DNA of 64,000 nt from DASQUK01 sp963813485. GTDB lineage: Bacteria; Actinomycetota; Acidimicrobiia; Acidimicrobiales; VFJN01. Positions 16,421 through 25,102 of this stretch are shown in pieces. Position numbers and translations under genes: made by a program. How positions within the stretch are numbered: the stretch's first letter is position 1; every line of letters begins with the position of its first letter. The notes below the pieces were generated by a model that ran no database searches, was not told where the DNA came from, and saw only the letters and a list, made by a program, of their open reading frames with translations. Location: positions 62,001 to 126,000 of the forward strand of contig CAWEZE010000020.1 of the NCBI GenBank assembly GCA_963813485.1. The letters run 5' to 3'.

Positions 16421-17179
16421 TCAGGCACCTACCCGGGCGAGACGCGCGTCAATCGAAGGCGCCCCTTCGGCGTCGCAGTCGAACAACGTCCCCTGGGGAT
16501 CGGGCCGCACGAACCGGGCGACGCCGCCATAGGGCAGCCCCTCCATGAACACCCAGCTCCGGCGGTGGATGGCCGACGGGCCCAGGCCCCGCAGGACGGC
16601 CTTGTGGCGCGGGCAGGGGTAGCCCTTGTTGTCGTCGAACCACCACCAGGGATAGTGGTCGGCCTCGGCCTGCATGATGCGGTCGCGCGTGACCTTGGCC
16701 AGGATCGAGGCCGCGGCGATCGACAGGCACCGGGAGTCGCCCCGCACGATCCGCCGGGTGATGCCGCCACCGACAAAGTCCCACTTGCCGTCGAGCAGGA
16801 TCCGCCCCGGCGTCACCCCCAACCCCTCGAGCGCCCGCCGGGCCGCCAGCCGTTGGGCCTCGCTCATCCCCAGCTCGTCGCACTCCTCGGACGAGGCGTG
16901 CCCGACGGCCCACGCAGAGCACCAGCCGCCGATCCGGTCGAACAGCGCCTCACGCTCGTAGGCCAGCAGCTGCTTGGAGTCGCGGACCTTGTAGACCCGC
17001 CGATCCCGGGGCAGCACCGCGGCACCGACGCTGAGCGGACCGGCCCACGCGCCCCGGCCGACCTCGTCCATGCCGACGACGACCTCGTGGCCGGCCTCCC
17101 ACAGCTCGCGTTCGATGGTGAGCGACGGCGACCGGCCCTGCAGCGCCTTGCGAAGCATCGGTGCCGTCGCGGAGGCCAT
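16421..17179 (-). CDS. rnhB: Ribonuclease HII
   Basis: A 252-residue RNase HII that removes RNA from RNA-DNA hybrids, including single ribonucleotides. Catalytic acids are visible: D and E in VVVGMDEVGRGAWAGPL (about 49-52), D in LLDGKWDF, and the later acidic site around WFDDNKGYPCPRHKAVL. It also has DSKQL and SIAAASILAKVTRD, hallmarks of type 2 enzymes. ATG 17179 is given; ATG 17158 is in frame and nearer the conserved start. It is followed at once by the small acidic gene and preceded by rpiB on the same strand. Confidence 0.92.
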   Translation of the reverse strand: MASATAPMLRKALQGRSPSLTIERELWEAGHEVVVGMDEVGRGAWAGPLSVGAAVLPRDRRVYKVRDSKQLLAYEREALFDRIGGWCSAWAVGHASSEECDELGMSEAQRLAARRALEGLGVTPGRILLDGKWDFVGGGITRRIVRGDSRCLSIAAASILAKVTRDRIMQAEADHYPWWWFDDNKGYPCPRHKAVLRGLGPSAIHRRSWVFMEGLPYGGVARFVRPDPQGTLFDCDAEGAPSIDARLARVGA

Positions 17180-17238
17180 CGCGGGCGACACTAGTGGACC
17201 CTCGCGTACCCTCTGGCGCCACATGCCCGTCCCCTCCG

Positions 17239-17646
17239 TCACGGCAGCTTGGCGATGTTGGGTGCCTCGTCTGCCTCCGACTCGGTGCCGAGGAAGGCGT
17301 CGATCATCTCGTCGGCCAGCGCCGGCGACGTCAGCCGCAGGCCGAGGGCGAGCACGTTGGCGTCGTTCCAGCGGCGGGCGCCGGCCGCGGTCTCGGGGTC
17401 CGTGCACAGCGCCGCCCGCACCCCGGGCACCTTGTTGGCGGCCATGGACACGCCGGTTCCGGTCCAGCAGCACACCACTCCCCGGTCGGCAAGGCCCTCG
17501 ACGACCGCCTGGCCCACGCCCCGGCCGACGTCGGGCCACGGCTCGCCCTCGCCCACCACGACGACCTCATGGCCCCGTTCCGACAGCGCGCGCTTGATCC
17601 CGTCGGTCACGTCAGTTCGCTCATCGGTTCCGAAGGCGACGCGCAC
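17239..17646 (-). CDS. rpiB: RpiB/LacA/LacB-family sugar-phosphate isomerase
   Basis: A 135-residue protein starting at GTG with VRVAFGTDERTDVTDGIK. The core CCWTGTGVSMAANKVPGVRAA corresponds to the RpiB CGTGxGMSxAANKVxGIRAA signature, although the usual first Gly is preceded by Cys-Trp. RpiB interconverts ribose 5-phosphate and ribulose 5-phosphate in the pentose phosphate pathway. The active-site Cys region and DANVLALGLR are preserved. At 135 residues it is a little shorter than typical (about 145-150). It is divergent from ppk2 with 48 bp between. Confidence 0.85.
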   Translation of the reverse strand: MRVAFGTDERTDVTDGIKRALSERGHEVVVVGEGEPWPDVGRGVGQAVVEGLADRGVVCCWTGTGVSMAANKVPGVRAALCTDPETAAGARRWNDANVLALGLRLTSPALADEMIDAFLGTESEADEAPNIAKLP

Positions 17647-17694
17647 CCACGCAAGGCTACGGACAACGGCGGCGCGGCGCGCTAAACCGACCAC

Positions 17695-18498
17695 ATGCAG
17701 CGCTACCGGGTCACCGACGGCAAGGACTTCACGCTGGCCAAGTGGGACCCGGCCGACACCGCCGGCTTCGAGGGCGGCAAGTCCGACGGACGCGCCAGGC
17801 TGGCCCAGCTGACCGCCCATCTCGACGAGCTGCAGGAGAAGTTCTACGCCGACGGCCGCCACAAGCTGCTGGTGGTGCTCCAGGGGACCGACACCTCGGG
17901 CAAGGGTGGCGCCATCCGCAAGGCGTTCGAGGGACTCGACCCCGCCGGCGTGCACGTCGCGTCGTTCAAGGCGCCCACCGAGGTGGAGCTGGCCCACGAC
18001 TTCCTGTGGCGCATCCACCCCCACGTTCCCGCCAAGGGGCAGATCGCGATCTTCGACCGCAGCCATTACGAGGACGTGCTCATCGTCCGCGTCCACGACC
18101 TGGTGCCGCGGGCGCGATGGAAGGCCCGCTACACGCACATCCGCAACTTCGAGAAGATGCTGGCCGACGAGGGCACGGTCATCGTCAAGTTCTTCCTGCA
18201 CATCTCGAAGGACGAGCAGGCCGAGCGCCTGCGGGCCCGCCTCGAGAACCCTGCCAAGAACTGGAAGTTCCGCGTCAGCGACCTCGAGGAGCGCGAGCAC
18301 TGGGACGACTACCAGGACGCCTACGAGGAGATGGTGCGGCGCACCGCCGCCCGGCACGCGCCCTGGATCGTGGTGCCCGCCAACCGCAAGTGGTACCGCG
18401 ACCTGGTGATCTCCCAGACCCTCATCGACACCCTCGAGGGACTCGACCTGCGCTATCCCGAGCCGGCCGAGGACCTGTCCGGCATCGTCATCGAGTGA
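17695..18498 (+). CDS. ppk2: PPK2-family polyphosphate:nucleotide phosphotransferase
   Basis: A 267-residue PPK2. Walker A LQGTDTSGKGGAIRKAF (about 63-79), lid-region FKAPTEVELAHDFLWRIHPH, and Walker B QIAIFDRSHYEDVLIVRV are all present, followed by KFFLHISKDEQAERL and WKFRVSDLEERE. PPK2 enzymes use polyphosphate to phosphorylate NMP or NDP in the cytoplasm; the single-domain form here fits class I or III. The ATG starts MQRYRVTDGKDF; no strong ribosome site is seen. The class cannot be fixed by eye. Confidence 0.92.
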   Translation: MQRYRVTDGKDFTLAKWDPADTAGFEGGKSDGRARLAQLTAHLDELQEKFYADGRHKLLVVLQGTDTSGKGGAIRKAFEGLDPAGVHVASFKAPTEVELAHDFLWRIHPHVPAKGQIAIFDRSHYEDVLIVRVHDLVPRARWKARYTHIRNFEKMLADEGTVIVKFFLHISKDEQAERLRARLENPAKNWKFRVSDLEEREHWDDYQDAYEEMVRRTAARHAPWIVVPANRKWYRDLVISQTLIDTLEGLDLRYPEPAEDLSGIVIE

Positions 18499-18607
18499 GG
18501 CCACCGCGGGCCGAGCCCGCGGCGATGAGGCGCCACGGGTTCACGCTCGGGGCGAGGACGCGTCACCCCCTAGCCCGACACCCCCTGCGACGCTGACCGA
18601 TGATCCC

Positions 18608-18760
18608 GTGGCGGACTTCGAGGCAGTGCGGCGCGACATGCTCGACGCATACGCGGAACCCGGGGCTATTGAGAAGACCGGTCCGGCGCTCGGCGTGGCG
18701 TTCAGCGACCTCCTCGTGCACAGCTGGCGTGCCATTCGTCATGCCTCGTTTGTGGCATAT
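18608..18760 (+). pseudogene. Fragment of a TIGR03086-family protein
   Basis: The frame reads FEAVRRDMLDAYAEPGAIEK then TGPALGVAFSDLLVHSW, the C-terminal half of a TIGR03086 metal-binding bundle. Intact members continue with WDLARATG; here it changes to RAIRHASFVAYGAAA and loses similarity. The N-terminal 90 or so residues are missing. It marks the start of a scarred region that runs to the integrase remnant. Confidence 0.65.
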
Positions 18761-18972
18761 GGCGCAGCCGCCTCCCGCGGTCGGCACGATGCTTGCCCTG
18801 ACATGACGACCGTCCTCTTCGTGACCCGCTGGGCTGGTGCTTGTGACCTCAGCTCTCCGCGTGGTGTGGATCCGACTGGCGGCGGATTACCGCCACCGGT
18901 GGAGCCTCCCGGATAACGGCCCAGGCCCGGTCGCTGGAAGCGGTAACCCCCGAACAACCTAGGAGCACGCCA

Positions 18973-19119
18973 ATGGAAACGCGCTGGCACCACCGCCGCT
19001 CGGCAACCCGCCCCGCATACTTCCTCGGAAGGCCGACATCCTTCTGGATCCTTGCGACCAGTCGCCGTTCTGGCGGCCCTCGGCGAGGAGATGATCGGTC
19101 TTCTGCGGCCGCCTCGTGA
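18973..19119 (+). CDS. Possible 48-residue basic protein
   Basis: The ATG at 18973 follows CTAGGAGCACGCCA, a good ribosome site with 8-9 nt spacing. The product starts METRWHHRRSATRPAYFLGR and contains PTSFWILATSRR, then an Arg/Ser/Gly-rich end. The sequence between the two fragments around it has nothing else. Whether it is translated is uncertain; the ribosome site and the aromatic LGRPTSFW stretch are the only support. Confidence 0.35.
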   Translation: METRWHHRRSATRPAYFLGRPTSFWILATSRRSGGPRRGDDRSSAAAS

Positions 19120-19199
19120 CCATGCTGACCCAACGGCCCATCGTGGGATCGTTCCGGGAGTAACACTCCGGCCGCTGGCGACGTCGAGCGTCTAGGCGG

Positions 19200-19651
19200 C
19201 GGCGGTGACGTTCACGCGGCGTGACCCGGCGGTGCTGCGGCCGCCGACGTCGTCGGGAAAAAGCTGCCGCACTATCGCGCTCAGCGGTTGTGGTCGGCGT
19301 CCTGGCAACGCACGTGGCAGCGTTCGGTCCCGGGCGTGAGGGGCTGGTGTTCCACTACGAGGGCCGACCGATCGTGCGGACACAGGGTCGGAAGTACGCA
19401 CGTCGGGCGGCCGACTCGCCGGGCTCGGGGGGTTCGGGTGGCACGACCTTCGCCACCACCACGCCAGCGCGCTGCTGCCCCGCGGGATCAGCCCGGCGCT
19501 GTGGGCCGAACGGCTGGGCCACGACATCAAGACGCTGCTGCGCACTTACGCGCGTGTCATCCGAAGCGACGAGGACAAGGTGCGGGCCGTGGTCGACGAG
19601 ACGTTGGGCCAAACTGCTGAGGACTGGTTGAGGACCGAAGGGGTCTCATGA
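19200..19651 (+). pseudogene. Tyrosine recombinase (phage-type integrase) C-terminal remnant, frameshifted
   Basis: Pieces of an integrase catalytic domain are spread over at least two frames: CRTIALS, VVVGVLATHVAAFGPGREGL and FHYEGRP, then FGWHDLRHHHASALLPRGIS, AERLGHDIKTLLRTYARV and a C-terminal tail ending GVS. The box II His-x-x-Arg (HDLRHHH) and LGH are recognisable; the catalytic Tyr is probably in LLRTYARV. The N-terminal DNA-binding half is missing. The TGA overlaps the mannosidase ATG at 19648. It is a dead relic of a mobile element. Confidence 0.75.
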
Positions 19652-22348
19652 CCGAATCGACAACGAGGGTTTCCGCAGGTCATGGCACGAAACGGACCGT
19701 CCATGTCGTCCCCCACACGCACTGGGACCGGGAGTGGTACCAGTCGTTCCAGACCTTCCGGCTGCGCCTCGTCGACCTGCTGGATCGCTTGATCCCCCAG
19801 ATGGAGAACGACCCGGCGTACGCCCGGTTCCTGCTGGACGGACAGCTGGCCGTGGTCGACGACTACCTGGCGGTGCGGCCTGAGGCCGAGGAGCCGCTCC
19901 GGCGGTTGGTCGGCAGCGGTCGGATCTCGATCGGGCCGTGGTACACGCTCCCCGACGAGTTCCTGGTGTCGGGCGAGACCCTGGTCCGCAACCTGCAGCG
20001 GGGCCTGAGGGTGGCCGACCGGTTCGGCGGTGCCATGGCGGTCGGCTACCTGCCCGACATGTTCGGCCACGTCGCACAGATGCCCCAGGTCCTGGCCGGC
20101 TTCGGCTTCGAGCACGCCGTGGTCTGGCGGGGCGTGCCCGCCGCCATCGACCGCAGCGGCTTCTGGTGGCAGGCACCCGACGGCTCGGCGGTCCGGGCCG
20201 AGTACCTGCCCCAGGGCTACGGGAACGGTTCGGCGCTGCCGGACGACGCCAAGGCGTTCGTCGCCGCCCTCGACGGGTTCGGACGGCAGTGGGGCGACCT
20301 GCTCGTCGGGCCGCTGCTGTGGATGAACGGCACCGACCACCAGATGCCCCAGCCATGGCTGGGACGGGTCGTCGCCGAGGCCAACGCGCTCGAGGACGAC
20401 CTCGACCTCCGGATCGTGTCGCTGCCCGAGCACCTCGCGACGGCACCGACCGAGGGCCTGCCCACGTGGCGGGGCGAGCTCCGCGCCGGCGCGCGCGCCA
20501 ACTTGCTCATGGGCGTTACGTCGAACCGGGTCGACGTCCGCCAGGCCGCCGCCCGAGCCGAGCGGGCGGTCGAGCGCCTGGCGGAGCCGCTGTCGGCGCT
20601 GTTCCTGCCCGCGGAACGTTGGCCGACGGCCCTGCTCGACGAGGCCTGGCGTGACCTGATCCTCAACTCGGCCCACGACTCGGTGTGCGCCTGCTCGATC
20701 GACGAGGTCTGCGACGCCGTGCTCCACCGCTACGCCGAGGCCGGCGACATCGCCGACGGCCTGGCCGACCGGGCGCTCGCCCACCTGGCCGCCCGGGTGC
20801 GGCACGACGGTCCGCTGATCGTCAATCCCACGTCCCGGCCCCGGGGCGGCATCGTCCGGCTCGTCGCTCGCGACCGCCGACGCGCCGCCGGGCACCCAGC
20901 TCCTCCGGTCTCAGCCCGCCGAGGCGGTGCTGCTGGAGGGACCGCCGGAGCTGGTCGTCCCCGCCGCCGAGGAGCTGGAGTGGATGCGCACGATCACGGG
21001 GTTCAGTCTCGAGTCGGCGGGCGGCGAGGAGTTGGTCTCCGCCAGTCGCGCGGGGACGGGCTCACTGGTGTCGTCGGACACCCGCGTCGCCCTTGCGGGC
21101 CTCACCGACCCGGGGCCCGTCCGGTTGCGCGTCCGCCAGCCCGCGCGGGTCACGGTGCTGGCGCACGTCGATGAGGTGGCCGGATTCGGCTGGAAGGGCT
21201 GGACCGCAGACGGCGGAACCACCGGCGTCGAGGCCGTCTCCGTTACCGAGGGCACGGCGGGCCGTGGGCCGGCGCTGGCGAATGGCCTGGTGACGGTCAC
21301 CGTCGACCCGGCCGACGGGACCTTCGCCATCGACGGTCACGCCGGGCTCGGCCGCCTGGTCGATGGGGGCGACTGCGGCGACACATACAACTGGTGCCCG
21401 CCCGCCCGGGACACGCTGGTCGACCGGCCCGAGTCGGTCGACGTGGCCGTGCTCGAGCGGGGGCCGCTACGGGCCCGCGTCCGGATCGTGGCCCGCTATC
21501 GCTGGCCGGCACGAGCCGAGGGGCTGGAGGAGCGCACCGGCGAGGTCGACACGAGGTCATCACGCGGCTCGAGCTGCGGGCTGGGGAACGGGCGCTCCGG
21601 GTCGAGACCACGATCGACAACCGCAGCCGGGACCATCGGTTGCGGGCGCACCTCCCGCTGCCGGACGCCCGCGGCGACCTCCCGGGCCGAGACCGCGTTC
21701 GGGTCCGTCGAGCGGGGGCTGGACGCGGAGGGCGGCCCCACCGAGGCGCCGCTGCCGACCTACCCGGCGCTCCGGTTCGTCCAGGCGGGAGGGCTCACCG
21801 TCGTGCACGACGGCGTGGCCGAGTACGAGCTGGTGGAGATCCACGGCGGGCGTGCCCACGAACTGGCACTCACGCTGCTGCGCTGCACCGGGATGCTGTC
21901 GCAGGTGCCGATGCCGACCCGCCCGCTGCCTGCGGGTCCGTTGATCCGCCTCGAGGGTCCGCAGCTGCAGAAGCGCCTGACCCGCCGCTACGCGGTCGCC
22001 GTCGGCGACGTGGACCCCTTCGCGTTGGCCGACGAGGTGCTCGTGCCATTGCAGGTGGTCGAGCCGTCCGAGCCGCCCGAGCCGTCCGACGGTTCCGGCG
22101 GGGGCGACGCCGACCTGCCAGCGGCCGGCTCGGCCCTTGCCGTGGAGGGGGCGGTGGTCTCGGCGGTCGTGAGGGAGGGCGGCGCACTGACCGTTCGGGT
22201 GTTCAATCCCCGCGACGAGCCGGCGGAGGTCCGCATCGATGGCCGGCGCGGCTGGCTCGTCGACCTGCGCGGCCGCCCGGTGGCGCCCTTCGAGGGTTCG
22301 TTCACCCTGCACCCCTGGGGCATCGCCACCGCGGCGCTGTCGGACTGA
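19648..22348 (+). pseudogene. Glycoside hydrolase family 38 alpha-mannosidase with frameshifts
   Basis: The expected 900-residue GH38 protein is present in pieces. The N-terminal catalytic domain is intact: HVVPHTHWDREWYQSF, nucleophile region GYLPDMFGHVAQMPQVL and LLWMNGTDHQMPQPW. At about 20870 the frame shifts; the next frame carries the middle beta domain (from LRSQPAEAVLLEGPPEL). At about 21550 it shifts again (EVITRLELRAGERALRVE) and returns near 21690. The C terminus ends HPWGIATAALSD. It would remove alpha-mannose from glycans. No large deletion or in-frame nonsense is seen, so sequencing error is as likely as decay. Confidence 0.85.
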
Positions 22349-22588
22349 CGGGTTCGCTGCCCGCGGGGGCGCTCCACAATCGCAGGAGCCGGTCACTCCT
22401 AGGGCTTCTGGCTCGGCATCCTCGGCCCTAAGAGGAGTGCAAGGGCACCTATAGAGGGCCGTGGTCCCCGATCGAATACAGGTATTCAGATGTCGTGGAA
22501 GCAACCGACGACTTCATCGTTGACTCCATCAGAGTCGCCCGTGTTGCGCCTCGGGATCTCGACGCCTCCGACTGTCTATAGCCGCGAG
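22349..22588. other. Intergenic, relatively AT-rich, no gene recognised
   Basis: This stretch lies between the mannosidase end and the first direct repeat. It holds short frames only; one starting at 22489 reads through into the repeat but has no ribosome site. I see no convincing gene or RNA. Confidence 0.5.
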
Positions 22589-22633
22589 CCTGATCCGAAA
22601 CGGCCAAGCGGGGGACTCCTTCACTCTCGCACC
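22589..22633. repeat. Direct repeat copy A flanking a small gene
   Basis: The block contains CCTGATCCGAAACGGCCAAG and GCGGGGGACTCCTTC, ending TCGCACC. A diverged copy lies at 23037-23080 in the same orientation, on the other side of the 101-residue gene. The shared core AAGCGGGGGACTCCTTC is exact. Confidence 0.75.
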
Positions 22634-22716
22634 CCTTCGTGATTCGACCGTTTGCCAGATAACGCCCCCTGCGGTGAGCCAAGCATCCGAGAGTGCGGCG
22701 ATGGGAGGATGAGGCC

Positions 22717-23022
22717 ATGACCAGTAGCTTTGCCAAGAACGACGAGGCTCGACACCTCGCCCGTCTCGGGCTTGCCGCCTTCCCCCTCACCCGTTCCCAG
22801 AAGCTCTCGGTCCAGCTGGCCGCCGACCTTGAGGCCGCATGGGTCAAGCTCGAAGCCGTGGCCGGGCCTGAGCACCTCGACGACCTCAGGCCCGAGGTCG
22901 AGCGGCGGGAGCGCATCTTCCGGGAGCACCGTCGCCAGCTGGGCCTTGCGTTGCATGGTGAGCATCCCACCCTGGCCGCTCTCCGCTCGGTCACCGACGA
23001 CGTCGCGATCGGTCGGCTCTAG
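22717..23022 (+). CDS. Hypothetical 101-residue helical protein between direct repeats
   Basis: The ATG at 22717 follows GGGAGGATGAGG, a strong ribosome site. The product starts MTSSFAKNDEARHLARLGLA, is charged and mostly helical (VQLAADLEAAWVKLEAVAG, RERIFREHRRQLGLAL) and has no membrane segment or motif I recognise. It lies between two copies of a 45-bp direct repeat, so gene and repeats may have moved together. Confidence 0.6.
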   Translation: MTSSFAKNDEARHLARLGLAAFPLTRSQKLSVQLAADLEAAWVKLEAVAGPEHLDDLRPEVERRERIFREHRRQLGLALHGEHPTLAALRSVTDDVAIGRL

Positions 23023-23036
23023 TTCACCCCCCACCC

Positions 23037-23080
23037 CCTGATCGAGACGGCAAAGCGGGGGACTCCTTCGAGTTCGCACC
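23037..23080. repeat. Direct repeat copy B
   Basis: The block contains CCTGATCGAGACGGCAAAG and GCGGGGGACTCCTTC, ending TTCGCACC, matching copy A at 22589 with a few substitutions and one missing base. It starts 15 bp after the stop of the small gene. Confidence 0.75.
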
Positions 23081-23139
23081 TACCATCGTCGGGCGACTCC
23101 CAGACAGCATGCGCGGACTCGCGTAGCCTGACTGTTGGC

Positions 23140-24048
23140 ATGGTGTGGGCGGCGGCGTTGAGTGCGTCTCCTAACTGGTTGTTGGCAACCCTGACGCAGG
23201 GCGAGACGACCAGCTCGGGCCTCGACGACGTCAAGACGGTCGCTGAGATCGTGGGCACGCTCATCACGGCCTTGGCGGTGGTCGTCGGTGCCGTGTGGGC
23301 CTACTACCGGTTCGTGAAGGGCCGGACCTATCGCCCCCGCCTGGAGGTGTCGATGGGGGGAGAGTGGCTCACCATCGACGGCAAGCGCCTCTTGCTCGCC
23401 CGCGTGCGCCTCAAGAACATCGGTGCGTCGGTTGTTGAGCTGTTGCAGAAGGGCACGGGTCTGCGGGTGAGTTCGCTGGCTGACTCCGACGAGCCTGGAA
23501 TCGTCAGCTGGCTGCCTGGTCGCGTGTACACGATCCTCGAGGAACATGCCTGGATCGAGCCGGGCGAGACCGTGTCCGACGACGTGCTGCTCCGCCTGGC
23601 CGTGGCCGAGGGGCAACCCGTCCTGTTCGAGGCCCGCCTGGTCTGGAAGTGGTCCGGCGGCAAGCGCAACATCGTCGTGTTCGCACGCCAGGTGGTGCCC
23701 GCGGACGCGACCATCAACGGCAGTAGCAGCGAGCCGTCAACAGCCAGACTCGAAATCATGCTGGACGATGACGGCCCTTTGCTGGGGGAGGCGTACGAGG
23801 AGCAGGCGTACGAGGAGCAGGCGTACGAGCAAGAAATCGATAGCGACGCCTGGCAGGTCGCCAAAGCACGTCCGGTTGTGCAGGCGCCCGAGTACCCCCA
23901 TGACACCGAACGGCCGATGTACGGGCAGGCGGTGGGCCAGGCGTACGAGGACCCTCACGAGACCGAAGGCTGGGAGAGGGCATCGGAGGAGCCCGGCGCG
24001 AGCGACGACTCGGAGGCCGACAATGAGTCCGGATCCGACCCTCGATAG
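23140..24048 (+). CDS. Membrane-anchored protein with acidic QAYE/ETE-W repeat tail
   Basis: A 302-residue protein. One hydrophobic helix lies at about 35-57 (IVGTLITALAVVVGAVWAYY), then a basic stretch RFVKGRTYRPRL and a beta-rich domain of about 140 residues. The tail (from about 205) is acidic and repetitive: YEEQAYEEQAYEQ, later GQAYEDPHETEGWERASEE. The same QAYEDP/ETE-W pattern recurs in the two tiny genes just downstream. I do not know this family. A GTG or ATG further in is possible, but the ATG at 23140 keeps the membrane helix. The tail could be an interaction region shared with the small proteins. Confidence 0.7.
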   Translation: MVWAAALSASPNWLLATLTQGETTSSGLDDVKTVAEIVGTLITALAVVVGAVWAYYRFVKGRTYRPRLEVSMGGEWLTIDGKRLLLARVRLKNIGASVVELLQKGTGLRVSSLADSDEPGIVSWLPGRVYTILEEHAWIEPGETVSDDVLLRLAVAEGQPVLFEARLVWKWSGGKRNIVVFARQVVPADATINGSSSEPSTARLEIMLDDDGPLLGEAYEEQAYEEQAYEQEIDSDAWQVAKARPVVQAPEYPHDTERPMYGQAVGQAYEDPHETEGWERASEEPGASDDSEADNESGSDPR

Positions 24049-24100
24049 CCCGCTTCAAGTGGTGACGATCGGCATCCGACGATGAGAAGGGGGACAACCC

Positions 24101-24232
24101 ATGAACGACCCAGCCCCTCAGGCAGGTGAGGATCGCGACGAGACCGAGGATTGGGAGGACGCTAAGAAGCGTCCCGGCGACCAGGCGTACGAGGACCCAG
24201 AGAAGACGAAGGAGTGGGAGGACGACAAGTGA
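24101..24232 (+). CDS. Small acidic ETEDW-motif protein, first copy
   Basis: A 43-residue product from ATG 24101 with a clear AGAAGGGGGA ribosome site. It reads RDETEDWEDAKKRPGDQAYE then DPEKTKEWEDDK, that is two tandem units of the pattern (D/E)-x-T-x-(D/E)-W-E-D. More than a third of residues are acidic. Its QAYEDP matches the tail of the 302-residue protein 52 bp upstream. The stop overlaps the next start (GTGA). No known family. Confidence 0.6.
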   Translation: MNDPAPQAGEDRDETEDWEDAKKRPGDQAYEDPEKTKEWEDDK

Positions 24233-24363
24233 GTGATGTCGAACGCAGTCAGGCGGAGCAGATCCAGGAGACCGAGGACTGGCAGAAGGCCAAGAGCAGC
24301 TGTGCCGACGAGCCGGCACAGGAGGAGCCTGCCAAAGCCGACGACTCGGAGACTGACGCGTAG
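24229..24363 (+). CDS. Small acidic ETEDW-motif protein, second copy
   Basis: A 44-residue product from GTG 24229, overlapping the previous stop. It reads AEQIQETEDWQKAKSSCADE and ends in an acidic tail SETDA. The core ETEDWxxAK is shared with the preceding small protein. Coupled translation and motif sharing argue that both are real genes and act together with the upstream membrane protein. Confidence 0.55.
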   Translation: MSDVERSQAEQIQETEDWQKAKSSCADEPAQEEPAKADDSETDA

Positions 24364-24698
24364 CCCACCCCCAAACCTGGACCGCCGGGCTACCGAGCGG
24401 TCCCACCTCGCCCATGCAGCCCACGCCCCGGTTGAACCTCGCGGGCCCGCACATGAGCGGTGCCGCCGCCTCGGCCCACCAGCTCGCCATCATGGCGGCC
24501 ACACCGGGTCGCGTCTGAGGTCGAGGTCGAAGCAGACGCCGTGGCCGTCCCAGTCGAGCCAGGCCTCGTCATCGTTCTCGACCATCAGGTTTCGTATGTG
24601 GTGACGTTCGTCCGAGCCTCGTAGCTACTCGGGCAGTAGACCAGCTCGATAGTCCGCTGGCCTACGTCGGTGACGTCCGGTGCCCTTGACCACCTGGC
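24364..24698. other. Intergenic, no gene recognised
   Basis: About 335 bp between the small acidic gene and the convergent VOC gene. Short frames exist on both strands but none has a ribosome site or a recognisable product. No strong hairpin was noticed. Confidence 0.5.
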
Positions 24699-25076
24699 TC
24701 ACGCGTTAGTGGGCGTATGGCAGACCGCCTCGACGTTGTTGCCGTCAGGGTCACGGACGAAGCCGCCGTAGTAGTGGGGGTGGTACTCCGGCCAGACCCT
24801 GGGCTCGTGCAGCACCGTGGCGCCCGAGGCCTCGGCTGCCTCGACGAACGCGCGCACGGCGGCACGATCGGGCGCCGAGAATGCGATGTGTGACTCGCGG
24901 AAGCCGTCACCGGTGTTGTGCGGGCCGATCCAGAAGTCCGGCATCGGCGGCACGCCGTATCCGATGACATCCCCGAACTCGAGGATCCGCTTTCCGCCGA
25001 TCGTCGGCAGGACGGCGTCGTAGAACGCGGTCGTGGCGGTGACGTCGGCACATTGGATGGAGACGTGATCGAGCAT
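24699..25076 (-). CDS. VOC (glyoxalase/bleomycin-resistance-type) family protein
   Basis: A 125-residue single-domain VOC protein: MLDHVSIQCADVTATTAFYD with the first metal His, RESHIAFSAPDRAAVRAFVE in the second module, and the C-terminal GGFVRDPDGNNVEAVCH with the metal Glu. Such proteins are metal-dependent dioxygenases, isomerases, fosfomycin-type transferases or simple binding proteins. No neighbour defines the substrate. It ends a reverse-strand group that starts with the XRE gene, with 26 bp to the ClpP-like gene. Confidence 0.88.
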   Translation of the reverse strand: MLDHVSIQCADVTATTAFYDAVLPTIGGKRILEFGDVIGYGVPPMPDFWIGPHNTGDGFRESHIAFSAPDRAAVRAFVEAAEASGATVLHEPRVWPEYHPHYYGGFVRDPDGNNVEAVCHTPTNA

Positions 25077-25102
25077 GGGGACATCTTGTCCGCTGACGCA
25101 GA

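Noticed and set aside
24390..24604. Possible reverse-strand small protein with MVENDDEAWLDWDGHG
   Set aside because: Only about 31 codons from the first ATG, no ribosome site, and a stop close upstream.
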